DNA of 64,000 nucleotides, taken from assembly GCF_023073415.1 (NCBI RefSeq), contig NZ_JADPJL010000008.1:248001-312000 (forward strand). The letters are read 5' to 3'. This DNA is from Bradyrhizobium sp. 190 (GTDB taxonomy: Bacteria > Pseudomonadota > Alphaproteobacteria > Rhizobiales > Xanthobacteraceae). This document shows positions 21,203 to 30,334 of the stretch, in pieces (position 1 is the first letter of the stretch; the number at the start of each line of letters is the position of its first letter). The notes below the pieces were generated by a model. The model worked only from the letters and a program-made list of their open reading frames with translations. It had not been told where the DNA came from and searched no databases. The position numbers were made by a program, and so were the translations under genes.

Positions 21203-22488
21203 CCGCTGTGACGGCTCCTCCGCCGATGTCCCTGGCGCGGCGATACGGGCGAGACCGGGCGCTGTGGACGACCATTGCGGACGTCTTTGCGATTCTGGCC
21301 GCGTTCTCGCTGCCCTGGTCGACGTCACTGGTGGCGATCTTCGTGCCGTGCTGGCTCGGCGCCGTGGCGTGGGTGATGGACTGGCGGGCCTACGGGCGAT
21401 TGCTGAAACAGCCGATCTGCTATTTGCCGTTCGCGGTGGTTGGCCTCGCTCTCCTCGGCACGCTCTGGTCGGACGCGGCGTGGGCCGCGCGGCTTTACGC
21501 CATCAGTCCCACCCTCAAGCTCCTGGTGCTGCCGGCCCTGTTCTATCATTTCGAACGCTCGTCGCGCGGGATGTGGGTCTTCGTCGCATTCCTGGTGTCC
21601 TGCGCGCTGCTGATGGTGATGTCGTGGATCGTCTTGATCGACCCCAGTCTTTCACTCAAGCCGAACGGCGCGGCGGACCGCGGCATTTTTGTCAAAAATT
21701 ACATCGACCAGAGCCAGGAGTTTGCGCTGTGCGCGGTGGCGCTGGCCTATCCGGTTATCATCCTGATGCGATCGAACAGGATGTGGCAGGCGCTGGCGCT
21801 GGCCGCGGTCTCCCTCGGCTTTCTCGTCAACATGGCGTTCGTGACCGTTTCGCGGACGGCCATCGTTACGATGCCGATCATGGTGGGCGTGTTTGCGCTG
21901 CTTCACCTGAAACGGCGAACCAGCCTGATCCTTATTGGCGTGATGATCGCGTTGGTGGGCGTGCTTTGGGTTACCACTACTGACTTGCGTTGGGGGCCCA
22001 AGAGATTGCTGAAAGATTATCAGCTCTACAAGACTGAACAAACGGTGACGTCGATCGGGCTGCGGCTCGAATTCTGGGAAAAGTCCCTGCGATTCTTTTC
22101 GGAGGCGCCGTTCATCGGCCACGGGACGGGCTCGCTCCGTGGGCTCTTCGAGCGGGCAGCGAATGGTTACACCGAATCGCCCAATGGCGATATTATCAGT
22201 AATCCGCACAACCAGACGTTGAATATCGCGGTGCAGTGGGGTATGATCGGGGTCGTCCTGTTGTACGCGATGTGGCTGGTGCATCTGCTGCTGTTTCGCG
22301 GCGAGGGCCTCGTCGCCTGGATCGGATTGCTTGTCGTGGTGCAGAATATCTTCACCTCGCTGTTCAACTCACACCTCTTCGATTTTCATGAGGGGTGGAT
22401 GTACGTGCTGGGCGTCGGGGTTGCCGGCGGCATGATGCTCGCGGCCAAACAACGCGGGCTGCCTGCGGCTCCAGCGATACCGCGATGA
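21199..22488 (+). CDS. O-antigen ligase (WaaL/Wzy-like) family membrane protein, copy 1
   Basis: 429 aa with about ten hydrophobic segments. A polar stretch ([17 protein letters not shown], then GHGTGS) precedes [14 protein letters not shown], which carries the His region seen in the O-antigen ligase/polymerase family periplasmic loop. Such proteins join lipid-linked glycan to lipid A-core, or polymerise repeat units, at the periplasmic face. The GTG start overlaps the hldE stop. A close paralogue follows directly. Ligase versus polymerase cannot be decided from sequence alone. Confidence 0.8.
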   Translation: MTAVTAPPPMSLARRYGRDRALWTTIADVFAILAAFSLPWSTSLVAIFVPCWLGAVAWVMDWRAYGRLLKQPICYLPFAVVGLALLGTLWSDAAWAARLYAISPTLKLLVLPALFYHFERSSRGMWVFVAFLVSCALLMVMSWIVLIDPSLSLKPNGAADRGIFVKNYIDQSQEFALCAVALAYPVIILMRSNRMWQALALAAVSLGFLVNMAFVTVSRTAIVTMPIMVGVFALLHLKRRTSLILIGVMIALVGVLWVTTTDLRWGPKRLLKDYQLYKTEQTVTSIGLRLEFWEKSLRFFSEAPFIGHGTGSLRGLFERAANGYTESPNGDIISNPHNQTLNIAVQWGMIGVVLLYAMWLVHLLLFRGEGLVAWIGLLVVVQNIFTSLFNSHLFDFHEGWMYVLGVGVAGGMMLAAKQRGLPAAPAIPR

Positions 22489-23801
22489 GGGCGGCGGATC
22501 GCCTGCGCAACACGATGAACTCGCTCGGCTCGCTGGTTTCGTCGACACTGTCCGCCCGGCACGATCCGGCGGCGCGGATACGGAACGTCGATCTCATCGC
22601 GGTCCTGGTTGCGGTCCTTTTGCCGTGGTCGACCAGCGGCGTCGGCATCGGCATGCTGCTCTGGCTTGCCGCCCTTGCCGCCACGCTGGAATTGCGGCCG
22701 TTCCTGTATTCGTTGAAGCGCCCGATCTGTCTGCTTCCGATTGCACTCGTGGCATTGGCCGCAATGGGGACCCTGTGGTCGGACGCGCCCTGGAGCGCGC
22801 GCACTTATGCCTTGAGCCCTGCGACGAAGCTGCTCGTATTGCCGTTCCTGTTCTATCATTTCGAGCGCTCGACGCGCGGCATGTGGGTGTTCATCGCGTT
22901 CCTGGCGTCCTGCACGCTGCTGACTGTCGCGTCCTGGATGGTTGCGATTGATCCCAGCCTCTCACTGAAGGCTCCCGACGAGCCGCAAGGGCACGGCATC
23001 TTCGTCAAGAACTATATCGACCAGAGCCAGGAATTCCTGTTGTGCACGGTCGTGCTTGCGTTCCCCATCATCACGCTGCTGCGACAAGGGAAAATCCGGC
23101 AAGCGCTGTTGCTGACGCTCGTCGCGGCGAACTTTGTCGTCAACATGGTGTTCGTCGTCGTGTCGCGCACGGCACTGGTGACGCTGCCCGTGATGCTCGC
23201 CGTGTTCGCGATGGCGCACCTGAAATGGCGAACCAACGTCATGCTGTTCGTCGCCGCCGTCGTATTAGGTGCGCTGGCCTGGACGGTGTCGCCTCAACTG
23301 CAGGCGACGACGGACAAGTTCATGCGGGATTACCGAGTCTACAAGGAATTCAATCAGCCGACATCGGTCGGGCTGCGGCTCGAATTCTGGGAGAAGTCGT
23401 TGCGGTTCTTTGCCGAGGCGCCCGTCATCGGCCACGGCACTGGATCGACGCGGCGGCTGTTCGAGGCGGCGGCGACCGGTCCCGCAGTGCTGGCGCAGGC
23501 GCAGGTGATCGGGAACCCGCATAACCAGACCCTCAACGTCGCGGTCCAGTGGGGCGCGACCGGGGTCGTGATCCTGTACGCGATGTGGCTTTCGCATTTC
23601 GCGCTGTTTCGCGGCGAGGGGTTGGCGGCCTGGATCGGGCTGATGGTGGTGCTGCAGAACATGTTCAGTTCGCTGTTCAACTCGCATCTGTTCGATTTTC
23701 ACGAGGGATGGATGTATGTGCTGGGCGTCGGTGTTGCCGGAGGCATGGTGCTGCGCGCCAGGTCAGAGGCTGCGGAATGTTCCGGAACAGGCCGGCCATG
23801 A
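22485..23801 (+). CDS. O-antigen ligase (WaaL/Wzy-like) family membrane protein, copy 2
   Basis: 438 aa, a tandem paralogue of the preceding gene. Long stretches are nearly the same, including [38 protein letters not shown], and the C-terminal [20 protein letters not shown]. The ATG at 22485 overlaps the stop of copy 1 by four bases. Differences concentrate in the N-terminus, the loop after GHGTGS and the end. One copy may act as ligase and the other as polymerase, or they may prefer different glycans. Both would act at the periplasmic face of the inner membrane. Confidence 0.8.
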   Translation: MRAADRLRNTMNSLGSLVSSTLSARHDPAARIRNVDLIAVLVAVLLPWSTSGVGIGMLLWLAALAATLELRPFLYSLKRPICLLPIALVALAAMGTLWSDAPWSARTYALSPATKLLVLPFLFYHFERSTRGMWVFIAFLASCTLLTVASWMVAIDPSLSLKAPDEPQGHGIFVKNYIDQSQEFLLCTVVLAFPIITLLRQGKIRQALLLTLVAANFVVNMVFVVVSRTALVTLPVMLAVFAMAHLKWRTNVMLFVAAVVLGALAWTVSPQLQATTDKFMRDYRVYKEFNQPTSVGLRLEFWEKSLRFFAEAPVIGHGTGSTRRLFEAAATGPAVLAQAQVIGNPHNQTLNVAVQWGATGVVILYAMWLSHFALFRGEGLAAWIGLMVVLQNMFSSLFNSHLFDFHEGWMYVLGVGVAGGMVLRARSEAAECSGTGRP

Positions 23802-23888
23802 TCGCTGGCATGCGCGCCGCAGATAAGATATCAGCGGACTCGGGACGCGCCTTGTAAATCCCCACCGTTTCCGCAGCCGGCCAATGGA

Positions 23889-25805
23889 ATGACGCCTCTC
23901 TCGCAACTGACCCGTCGCAATTTCCTGATCGCAGCGCATGATGCGCTGGCGACGGCATTTGCGTTGCTCGCAAGCTTCTATTTGCGCTTCGAGGGAGGCG
24001 AAGCCTTCTATGCCCGGCTGCCGCTATTGCTGCGCATTCTGCCCCTCTTCGTCCTCTTCAGCGTGGTGATCTGCTACGTATTCAACCTGACCACGACGAA
24101 GTGGCGTTTCATCTCGCTCCCCGATGCGTTGAACATCCTGCGCGTGGCGACCGTTCTGGCGGTAGCGCTCGTCGTGCTGGACTATGCCTTCATTTTCGGA
24201 GCATCGAACGGAAAGACGCCGGTGCTGTTCGGCCGTGTCACCATCGTGCTCTACTGGTTCCTCCAGGTGTTCGCGCTGAGCGCGCTCCGTTTCGGCTATC
24301 GCTATTTCCGCTATTCGCGCGTTCGCCGCCATGCCCAGACCCAAGGGGCGTCGTCGACCCTGCTGATCGGCCGCGCCGCCGACGCGGAGGTGTTGTTACG
24401 CGCGATCGAGAGCGGCGCCGTCAAGCAGCTTTGGCCGGTCGGCGTGCTGTCGCCGTCGGCCGCAGACCGCGGCCAGTCGATACGCAACGTGCCGGTGCTC
24501 GGCGGGATCGACGATGTCGAGGACGTGGTGCGCGATTATGCCGGACGGGGAAAACCGATTTCGCGGGTCGTCATGACCCCGTCGGCATTCGAACCCGAGG
24601 CGCATCCCGAAGCGGTCCTGATGCGGGCCAAGCGGCTCGGCCTGTTCGTCAGCCGCCTGCCGTCGCTCGAAAGCGGCGACGTGCCGAGGCTGACCAATGT
24701 CGCCGTCGAAGACCTGCTGCTGCGGCCGAGCGAGAAGATCGATTACGCGCGGCTCGAAACGCTGGTGAAGGGCAAGGCGGTGATCGTCACCGGCGGCGGC
24801 GGCTCGATCGGTTCGGAGATTTGCGACCGCGTCGCGACCTTCGGCGCCGCGCGGTTGCTGGTGATCGAGCATTCGGAACCCGCGCTCTACGCGGTGACGG
24901 AGGCGCTGACCGCGCACGGAACCAATGCCGTGATCGAAGGCCGGATCGCCGATATCCGCGATCGCGACCGGATCATGAATCTGATGCGGGAATTCAAGCC
25001 CGATATCGTGTTCCATGCCGCAGCCCTGAAGCACGTGCCGATCCTGGAGCGCGACTGGAGCGAGGGCGTCAAGACCAACATCTTCGGTTCCGTCAACGTC
25101 GCCGACGCCGCGCGGGCGGCGGGCGCGGCCGCGATGGTGATGATCTCGACCGACAAGGCGATCGAGCCGGTCTCGATGCTGGGCCTGACCAAGCGCTTTG
25201 CCGAAATGTATTGCCAGGCGCTCGACCATGACCTGATGACGCAATCGGACGGCAAGCCGCACATGCGTTTGATCTCGGTCCGGTTCGGCAACGTGCTGGC
25301 CTCCAACGGGTCGGTGGTGCCGAAATTCAAGGCGCAGATCGAGGCCGGCGGCCCGGTCACGGTGACGCATCCGGATATGGTCAGGTACTTCATGACCATC
25401 CGCGAAGCCTGCGATCTCGTGCTGACGGCGGCGACCCACGCGCTGACGCCGGCGCGGCCCGATGTCTCCGTCTACGTCCTCAACATGGGACAGCCGGTCA
25501 AGATCGTGGAAATGGCCGAGCGGATGATCCGCCTGTCCGGCCTCGAACCCGGCATCGATATCGAGGTGGTGTTCACCGGCATGCGGCCGGGCGAACGGCT
25601 GAACGAGATACTGTTCGCCAGCGAGGAGCCGCCGGTGGAGATCGGCGTCGCCGGCATCATGGCGGCCAAGCCGAACGAGCCGCCGATGCAGACGTTGAGC
25701 AAATGGCTCGCGGCGCTCGAGGAGGCGATCGAGCAGGATGACCGTTCCACCATCCGCGCGGTGCTCAAGGATGCCGTGCCCGAATTCGGATCGAACGCCG
25801 CCTGA
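23889..25805 (+). CDS. Membrane nucleotide-sugar 4,6-dehydratase/epimerase (CapD/WbpM/FlaA1 family)
   Basis: 638 aa. About four membrane helices lie in residues 1-120, then a first Rossmann-like domain (SSTLLIGRAADAEVLL), then the catalytic SDR domain starting VTGGGGSIGSEICD near 300. The active-site region STDKAIEPVSMLGLTKR keeps the catalytic Lys; the residue before it is Thr-type as in other membrane members. Relatives convert UDP-GlcNAc to a 4-keto-6-deoxy sugar (QuiNAc, FucNAc, bacillosamine routes). It starts 87 bases after the second ligase-like gene. The product sugar cannot be told here. Confidence 0.88.
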   Translation: MTPLSQLTRRNFLIAAHDALATAFALLASFYLRFEGGEAFYARLPLLLRILPLFVLFSVVICYVFNLTTTKWRFISLPDALNILRVATVLAVALVVLDYAFIFGASNGKTPVLFGRVTIVLYWFLQVFALSALRFGYRYFRYSRVRRHAQTQGASSTLLIGRAADAEVLLRAIESGAVKQLWPVGVLSPSAADRGQSIRNVPVLGGIDDVEDVVRDYAGRGKPISRVVMTPSAFEPEAHPEAVLMRAKRLGLFVSRLPSLESGDVPRLTNVAVEDLLLRPSEKIDYARLETLVKGKAVIVTGGGGSIGSEICDRVATFGAARLLVIEHSEPALYAVTEALTAHGTNAVIEGRIADIRDRDRIMNLMREFKPDIVFHAAALKHVPILERDWSEGVKTNIFGSVNVADAARAAGAAAMVMISTDKAIEPVSMLGLTKRFAEMYCQALDHDLMTQSDGKPHMRLISVRFGNVLASNGSVVPKFKAQIEAGGPVTVTHPDMVRYFMTIREACDLVLTAATHALTPARPDVSVYVLNMGQPVKIVEMAERMIRLSGLEPGIDIEVVFTGMRPGERLNEILFASEEPPVEIGVAGIMAAKPNEPPMQTLSKWLAALEEAIEQDDRSTIRAVLKDAVPEFGSNAA

Positions 25806-25847
25806 TTTTTTTGGTGTCCGCCCGCCACGCAGGCCGCTTCGAAAGCC

Positions 25848-27056
25848 ATGATGCAGAAGTCCGGAAAAGTCGTCGTCGTCAGCCAGCATTATCCGCCGGA
25901 TCCGGGCACGACGGCCGCGATCATGGCGGCGATTTCGGAACGCGTGGCGCAGCAAGCCGAAGTCCTGGTGCTGTCGGGAACGGCAGGCTCCGCCGCCGCC
26001 GCGGTGGCCGTCGGCAAGCCTGCGGTCGTCGAAGTAGGGAATTGGATGCCCGGCAAGGCCGCATTGCTCAAGCGCGCTTTGGCCGAACTGCTGTTCACGA
26101 TCCGGATGTTCGTCGCGCTGTTGGCGAAGCTGCGGCGCGGCGACGTCGCGCTCACCGTCCCCGCACCCTTCATGCTGCCTTACGCCTTTGCCGCTGCCGC
26201 GAAATTGAAAGGCGCGAGGTCGGTGCTGATCATGCACGATCTCTATCCCGACGTCCTCATCATGGCAGGCCTTCTGAAGCCGCATTCGTTGCCGGCAAGT
26301 GCGATGCGCGGCTTGAACGCGTTGATGTTTCGCGCGCTCGACGCCGTCGTCATCATCGGCCGCGACACGGAAAAGCTGCTGCTGCGCTATGGCGGAATGA
26401 CAAGCGACAAGATCCGCTTCATTCCGAACTGGGCGACGCTTGCGCGCGGCGTTCGCGCGGTCGATCCTGATAATCCGTATCGCCGTCCGCTTTCCGCCCG
26501 CTTCGTCGTCGGGCTTTCAGGCAATCTCGGCTTTACCCACGATCCCGTCATCGTATTCGAGGCCGCGCGCCTGCTGCGGGACGACAAGGATATTCACTTC
26601 CTGCTGTCGGGCTGGGGGGTGGGCTTCGACCAGTTGAAGGCCATGCAAGCCGAGGCCGGGCTTGCGAACGTCACCCTGGTCGATCGCGTCGAGGACGAAC
26701 AATTGGAGGCGTTTCTTTCTGCTGCGGACGTCTGGATCATTCCCTACCGCAGTAATGTGGCCGGGGTATCGGTGCCCAGCCGGTTCTACAATCTGCTGGC
26801 GATCGGCCGCCCGGTGATCCTGGTTTCCGAGTCCGATGCCGAGGCGGCGTTGACGGTGGCCGAACACGATGTCGGCTGGATCGTCGAACCCGGCAGAGCC
26901 GATGAGCTGGCGAAAACGATCAGTCGCGCCGCCGGCGCCAAGGACGCGCAGCGGGCCGAGCGCGCCGCCGAAATCGCAGGACGATTCGATTTCAACGCTG
27001 CGATGGCCGGCTATTGCGGCCTGATCCGCGAGCTCCTGCAAAAGCAGCCGGATTAG
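25848..27056 (+). CDS. GT4 glycosyltransferase, WbuB-like
   Basis: 402 aa. The N-terminal VVVVSQHYPPDPGTTAAIMAA is typical of the WbuB/WcaI branch, and the middle has MHDLYPDV and IRFIPNWA. The C-terminal donor domain has VGLSGNLGFTHDP and IPYRSNVAGVSVPSRFYNLLAIGRPV, the Ser/Pro-Ser-Arg region common to FucNAc/QuiNAc transferases. It would extend the first lipid-linked sugar of an O-unit with a 6-deoxy-HexNAc, which fits the dehydratase upstream and the WbpL-type gene downstream. Its TAG stop lies inside the repeat that follows. Confidence 0.82.
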   Translation: MMQKSGKVVVVSQHYPPDPGTTAAIMAAISERVAQQAEVLVLSGTAGSAAAAVAVGKPAVVEVGNWMPGKAALLKRALAELLFTIRMFVALLAKLRRGDVALTVPAPFMLPYAFAAAAKLKGARSVLIMHDLYPDVLIMAGLLKPHSLPASAMRGLNALMFRALDAVVIIGRDTEKLLLRYGGMTSDKIRFIPNWATLARGVRAVDPDNPYRRPLSARFVVGLSGNLGFTHDPVIVFEAARLLRDDKDIHFLLSGWGVGFDQLKAMQAEAGLANVTLVDRVEDEQLEAFLSAADVWIIPYRSNVAGVSVPSRFYNLLAIGRPVILVSESDAEAALTVAEHDVGWIVEPGRADELAKTISRAAGAKDAQRAERAAEIAGRFDFNAAMAGYCGLIRELLQKQPD

Positions 27057-27153
27057 AGCGTTTTCCAGCGAAGTGGAGGCCGGTTCGCGTCAAGAAAACG
27101 CGTCAAACCAAGAATCTGGAGTCCCGTTCCGATTCAATCGGAACGGGGCTCTA
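27054..27153. repeat. 100-bp two-hairpin repeat that contains both flanking stop codons
   Basis: Bounded by inverted TAGAG (27054-27058) and CTCTA (27149-27153). Hairpin 1 pairs GCGTTTTC with GAAAACGC (27058-27101) and has an inner GCGAA/TTCGC stem. Hairpin 2 pairs 27123-27132 with 27138-27147. The TAG at each end is the stop codon of the convergent gene on that side. Hairpin 2 could serve as a terminator for both transcripts, though it lacks a T run. I recall very similar sequences as common in Bradyrhizobium intergenic regions. Confidence 0.8.
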
Positions 27154-28173
27154 GCCTGACGATGCTTGCCGGCGTGAGAAGCGGTGCATCAGAAGCGCCG
27201 TGGCGATGCCGCCGACGATGAAAAGCAGGATTGCGGCGGCCGTCGACGAGGTCATGGCCGAGCCGATCGCCAAAGCGGCCAGCAGGATGTTGAGCGCAAA
27301 TACTTCGCTCACCACACGCGATGCGGAAAATCCGTTGTCGGTGGCGCGCTGGTAGAAATGGGTGCGATGCGCCGCCCAGAACGGCTCGCGCCTTGCCATC
27401 CGCCGAAACAGCGTGACGGTCGCATCGGCCAGATAATAGAGCGGCAACAGCAGCGCGGCTGCGAAGTGCTGATGCCAAGCGAGCTGCAGCAGACACCAGC
27501 CAACGAGCAGGCCGATCGGCAGGCTGCCGACGTCGCCGAGAAAGATTTTCGCCACCGGCCGGTTGAAAGGCGCGAAGCCGAGCACCGCCCCGAATAGCGC
27601 CGCGGCGGCGACCGTCATCGACGTCGGCAGTTCGGCGAGCCAGCCGAGCAGAACGAGCGCGCCGGTTACCGGCACGATCTCGGCGACCGTCATCAGGTCC
27701 AGCCCGTCCATGAAGTTGACGAGGTTCACGAACCACAGGCCTGCGAGGAACAGCAAGCCTCGCTCGAGCCAGAGCGGGCAGGCGGGAACGATCCGCAAGC
27801 TTTCAGGCGCGGCAAGGATGACTACCGCGACGGCGAGCCCCTGCAGCAGCAGCCGCGGCGCGACCGGGATGGAATTGACGTCATCGGCAAAGCCTACGGC
27901 CGCGATGAACAGCGTCGCGCCGAATACCGCGACGGGAATTTTGATCTCCGCCGCGCCGGCAAATGCGATGACCGTGACGGCGGCGATCAGCGTAGCCGCA
28001 ATCACCGCAATGCCCGCGCCCTGCGGCGTCGGAATCCGATGGGAAGAGCGCGCATTCGGCTTTGCCAGCGCTATTCGTATGAGCTGCGGCCGGATCGCCC
28101 ATGTCAGGACGCCCGACAACAGCGCCGCCGGCACTGCGGCGGCCAACGACAGCAGGAGTTGCGAACTGGCCAT
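27151..28173 (-). CDS. Undecaprenyl-phosphate glycosyl-1-phosphate transferase (WecA/WbpL type)
   Basis: 340 aa with about ten membrane helices. Motifs of the MraY/WecA family are present: NARSSHRIPTPQGAGI, GFADDV (Asp pair), NFMDGLDL and KIFLGDVGSLPIG. It transfers a HexNAc-1-phosphate from UDP-sugar to undecaprenyl phosphate, starting synthesis of a lipid-linked glycan. Together with the dehydratase at 23889 and the WbuB-like transferase it makes a coherent start of an O-antigen unit. Only 29 bases separate it from the upstream flippase-like gene on the same strand. Confidence 0.9.
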   Translation of the reverse strand: MASSQLLLSLAAAVPAALLSGVLTWAIRPQLIRIALAKPNARSSHRIPTPQGAGIAVIAATLIAAVTVIAFAGAAEIKIPVAVFGATLFIAAVGFADDVNSIPVAPRLLLQGLAVAVVILAAPESLRIVPACPLWLERGLLFLAGLWFVNLVNFMDGLDLMTVAEIVPVTGALVLLGWLAELPTSMTVAAAALFGAVLGFAPFNRPVAKIFLGDVGSLPIGLLVGWCLLQLAWHQHFAAALLLPLYYLADATVTLFRRMARREPFWAAHRTHFYQRATDNGFSASRVVSEVFALNILLAALAIGSAMTSSTAAAILLFIVGGIATALLMHRFSRRQASSG

Positions 28174-28202
28174 TCGATCCGCGTGGAAAGTTGCTCGAAA
28201 GA

Positions 28203-29162
28203 TTATTTGGGAACTTCAATGGGCACCGCGCCCTGCGTGGCCTTCTCGGCGCTCAATATCCAGACCAGCCCGCCGATCGCGCCGACGATGAAGGATACCG
28301 CGCCATAGAGCAGGGAGATGTTGACGCCCTCGCTGGCCATCAGGCCGGCATAACCGAACGCCAGCCCCATGGTGGCCTCGCGGACGCCCCAGCCGGCAAT
28401 CGAGATCGGCAGCATGGTGATCAGCATGACCGGCGGAAGGAGCTGGAAGATCTGGCTGAACAGCACGGGGGCTGCGATCGATTGCACCACGCACCAGGCG
28501 ATGACGACGGCGAGCACGTGCACCAGCAACGACAGCACCGCGACTTTCGGGCCGTGAACGCGGCTGAACAGCACGCGATTGGCGATGACAGAACAGGCGT
28601 GGATGTGGTGGGTGCCCCACCAGCGCTTGAGCCACGGCCACGGCAGCCGGCCGAGCAGAAGAAATCCGAGGCCGCCGGCAAGGGCTGCGAAATCGACCAA
28701 CAGCAGCGCCGACCGGCCGTGCGGATCGGTGATCAGGCGGTAGCTCCAGGGCAGGCTCGCGACGATAATCACGGCGAGCGCGATCAGACCGATGGCGCGG
28801 TCGACGAAGATGGAATAGGTCGCGGCCCGCCAGCCGGCACCGCTGCGGGCCACCAGCCATAGCCTGACCGCGTCGCCGCCGATCGCGGAGGGCAGCGTCT
28901 GGTTGAAGAAGGTTCCGATCACGTTGAAGCGCATCGCCTGCCTGGTCGGCAGCGGTGCGCCGCACTCCGCGCTGATCTCGCGCCATCGCAGGACGCCGAC
29001 GAATATCTGCAGGAACGTCACGGCAATCGCCACGCCGATCCAGCCCAGGCTGGAAACGTCGATGCGGGCGACGAGTTCGGCAAGGTCGACCTTGCGCAGC
29101 GAGAAATACAGGAGCGCCGCCGAGACCAATATCTTCAACGTTGAAAACAGGATACGGCGCAT
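28203..29162 (-). CDS. Flippase-like / LPG-synthase-type membrane protein
   Basis: 319 aa, about eight membrane helices, of the UPF0104/AglD-like family related to the membrane part of lysylphosphatidylglycerol synthase. NVIGTFFNQTLPSAIGGDAVRLWL and PISIAGWGVREATMGL are the conserved family segments. Some relatives are implicated in lipid or glycolipid translocation, many have no known role. The ATG at 29162 gives the usual short N-terminus before the first helix. It is probably co-transcribed with the WecA/WbpL-type gene downstream, which suggests a role with undecaprenyl-linked sugars. Confidence 0.8.
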   Translation of the reverse strand: MRRILFSTLKILVSAALLYFSLRKVDLAELVARIDVSSLGWIGVAIAVTFLQIFVGVLRWREISAECGAPLPTRQAMRFNVIGTFFNQTLPSAIGGDAVRLWLVARSGAGWRAATYSIFVDRAIGLIALAVIIVASLPWSYRLITDPHGRSALLLVDFAALAGGLGFLLLGRLPWPWLKRWWGTHHIHACSVIANRVLFSRVHGPKVAVLSLLVHVLAVVIAWCVVQSIAAPVLFSQIFQLLPPVMLITMLPISIAGWGVREATMGLAFGYAGLMASEGVNISLLYGAVSFIVGAIGGLVWILSAEKATQGAVPIEVPK

Positions 29163-29337
29163 CTCGCCTGTGTGGGGTTTGAAGAGGGGGTGCAGCGATG
29201 CAATTCGACGCCTTGGTATGGTTTTCGGGCCGATCTGGCAATAGCGGGCTGCTAGGTGTTGCAGCGGCCTCGGCAACGCAGGTAAAGAGGCCCTGACAGA
29301 GATTTTCAGCCTTTGAACAGCGCCTTCCAGGGATACG

Positions 29338-30327
29338 ATGCCGGATCAACCCATATTGGTCACGGGAGCCGCGGGTTTCATCGGCTTCCACGTCGCTCGC
29401 CGGCTGTTGGCCGAAGGCCGCGCGGTGGTCGGCCTCGACAATCTCAACGATTATTACGATCCGGAACTGAAGGCGGCTCGCCTGAACATCCTGCGCTGCG
29501 AGCCGCGTTTCGCGTTCGAACAGGTCGATCTCGCTGATCGCGCCTCAATGGAACGCCTGTTCGCCAAACACCGCTTTCCAGCGGTAGTCCATCTTGCAGC
29601 TCAGGCCGGGGTGCGCCATTCGATCGATCATCCGCACGCCTATGTCGACGCCAATCTCGAGGGCTTCGTCAATGTGCTGGAAGGCTGCCGGCATCATGGA
29701 TGCGGCCATCTGGTCTATGCATCTTCGTCGTCGGTCTATGGCGCCAATACGAAACTACCGTTTTCGGTGGACGACAAAACCGATCATCCGGTCAGCCTCT
29801 ACGCCGCCACAAAGAAGGCCAATGAGCTGATCGCGCATTCCTACAGCCATCTCTACCGGCTTCCGGTGACGGGCTTGCGGTTCTTTACCATCTATGGGCC
29901 GTGGGGACGGCCCGATATGGCGATTTTCCTGTTTACCAAGGCGATCGTGGATGGCACCCCGATCAAGCTCTTTAACCATGGCAGGATGCGGCGTGACTTT
30001 ACCCATATCGATGATGTGACGCGGGTCGTCGTGCAACTGGTCGACCAGGCCCCGCGCGACGACGGGCCGGCCGCCGGGGCGCCGGCACGGATTTACAATG
30101 TCGGCAATAATCATCCGGAAGAACTGACCCATGTGGTAGCGGTTCTGGAGCAGGAATTGGGCCGCGCGGCGGTCAGGGAGATGCTGCCGATGCAGCCCGG
30201 CGACGTGACCGAGACCTTCGCTGATGTCGCCGAACTGATGCGCGACACCGGCTTCAGGCCGCAGACCTCGATCGAGGACGGGCTTGCCGATTTTGTCGCC
30301 TGGTATCGTGACCACTACAGGATTTGA
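29338..30327 (+). CDS. UDP-glucuronate 4-epimerase
   Basis: 329 aa SDR-family epimerase. VTGAAGFIGFHVARRLL binds NAD; LDNLNDYYDPELKAARL near residue 36 is the hallmark of the UDP-glucuronate 4-epimerase branch (LpsL, CapI). SSSSVYG and SLYAATKKANE supply Ser and Tyr/Lys. It makes UDP-galacturonate for LPS core or exopolysaccharide. It is divergent from the flippase-like gene and ends eight bases before manC. Confidence 0.9.
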   Translation: MPDQPILVTGAAGFIGFHVARRLLAEGRAVVGLDNLNDYYDPELKAARLNILRCEPRFAFEQVDLADRASMERLFAKHRFPAVVHLAAQAGVRHSIDHPHAYVDANLEGFVNVLEGCRHHGCGHLVYASSSSVYGANTKLPFSVDDKTDHPVSLYAATKKANELIAHSYSHLYRLPVTGLRFFTIYGPWGRPDMAIFLFTKAIVDGTPIKLFNHGRMRRDFTHIDDVTRVVVQLVDQAPRDDGPAAGAPARIYNVGNNHPEELTHVVAVLEQELGRAAVREMLPMQPGDVTETFADVAELMRDTGFRPQTSIEDGLADFVAWYRDHYRI

Positions 30328-30334
30328 GACGCTG

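Noticed and set aside
24396..26285. Long minus-strand open frame opposite the membrane dehydratase and WbuB-like genes.
   Set aside because: It is a shadow of two recognised genes, with a His/Arg/Gln-rich composition and no domain.
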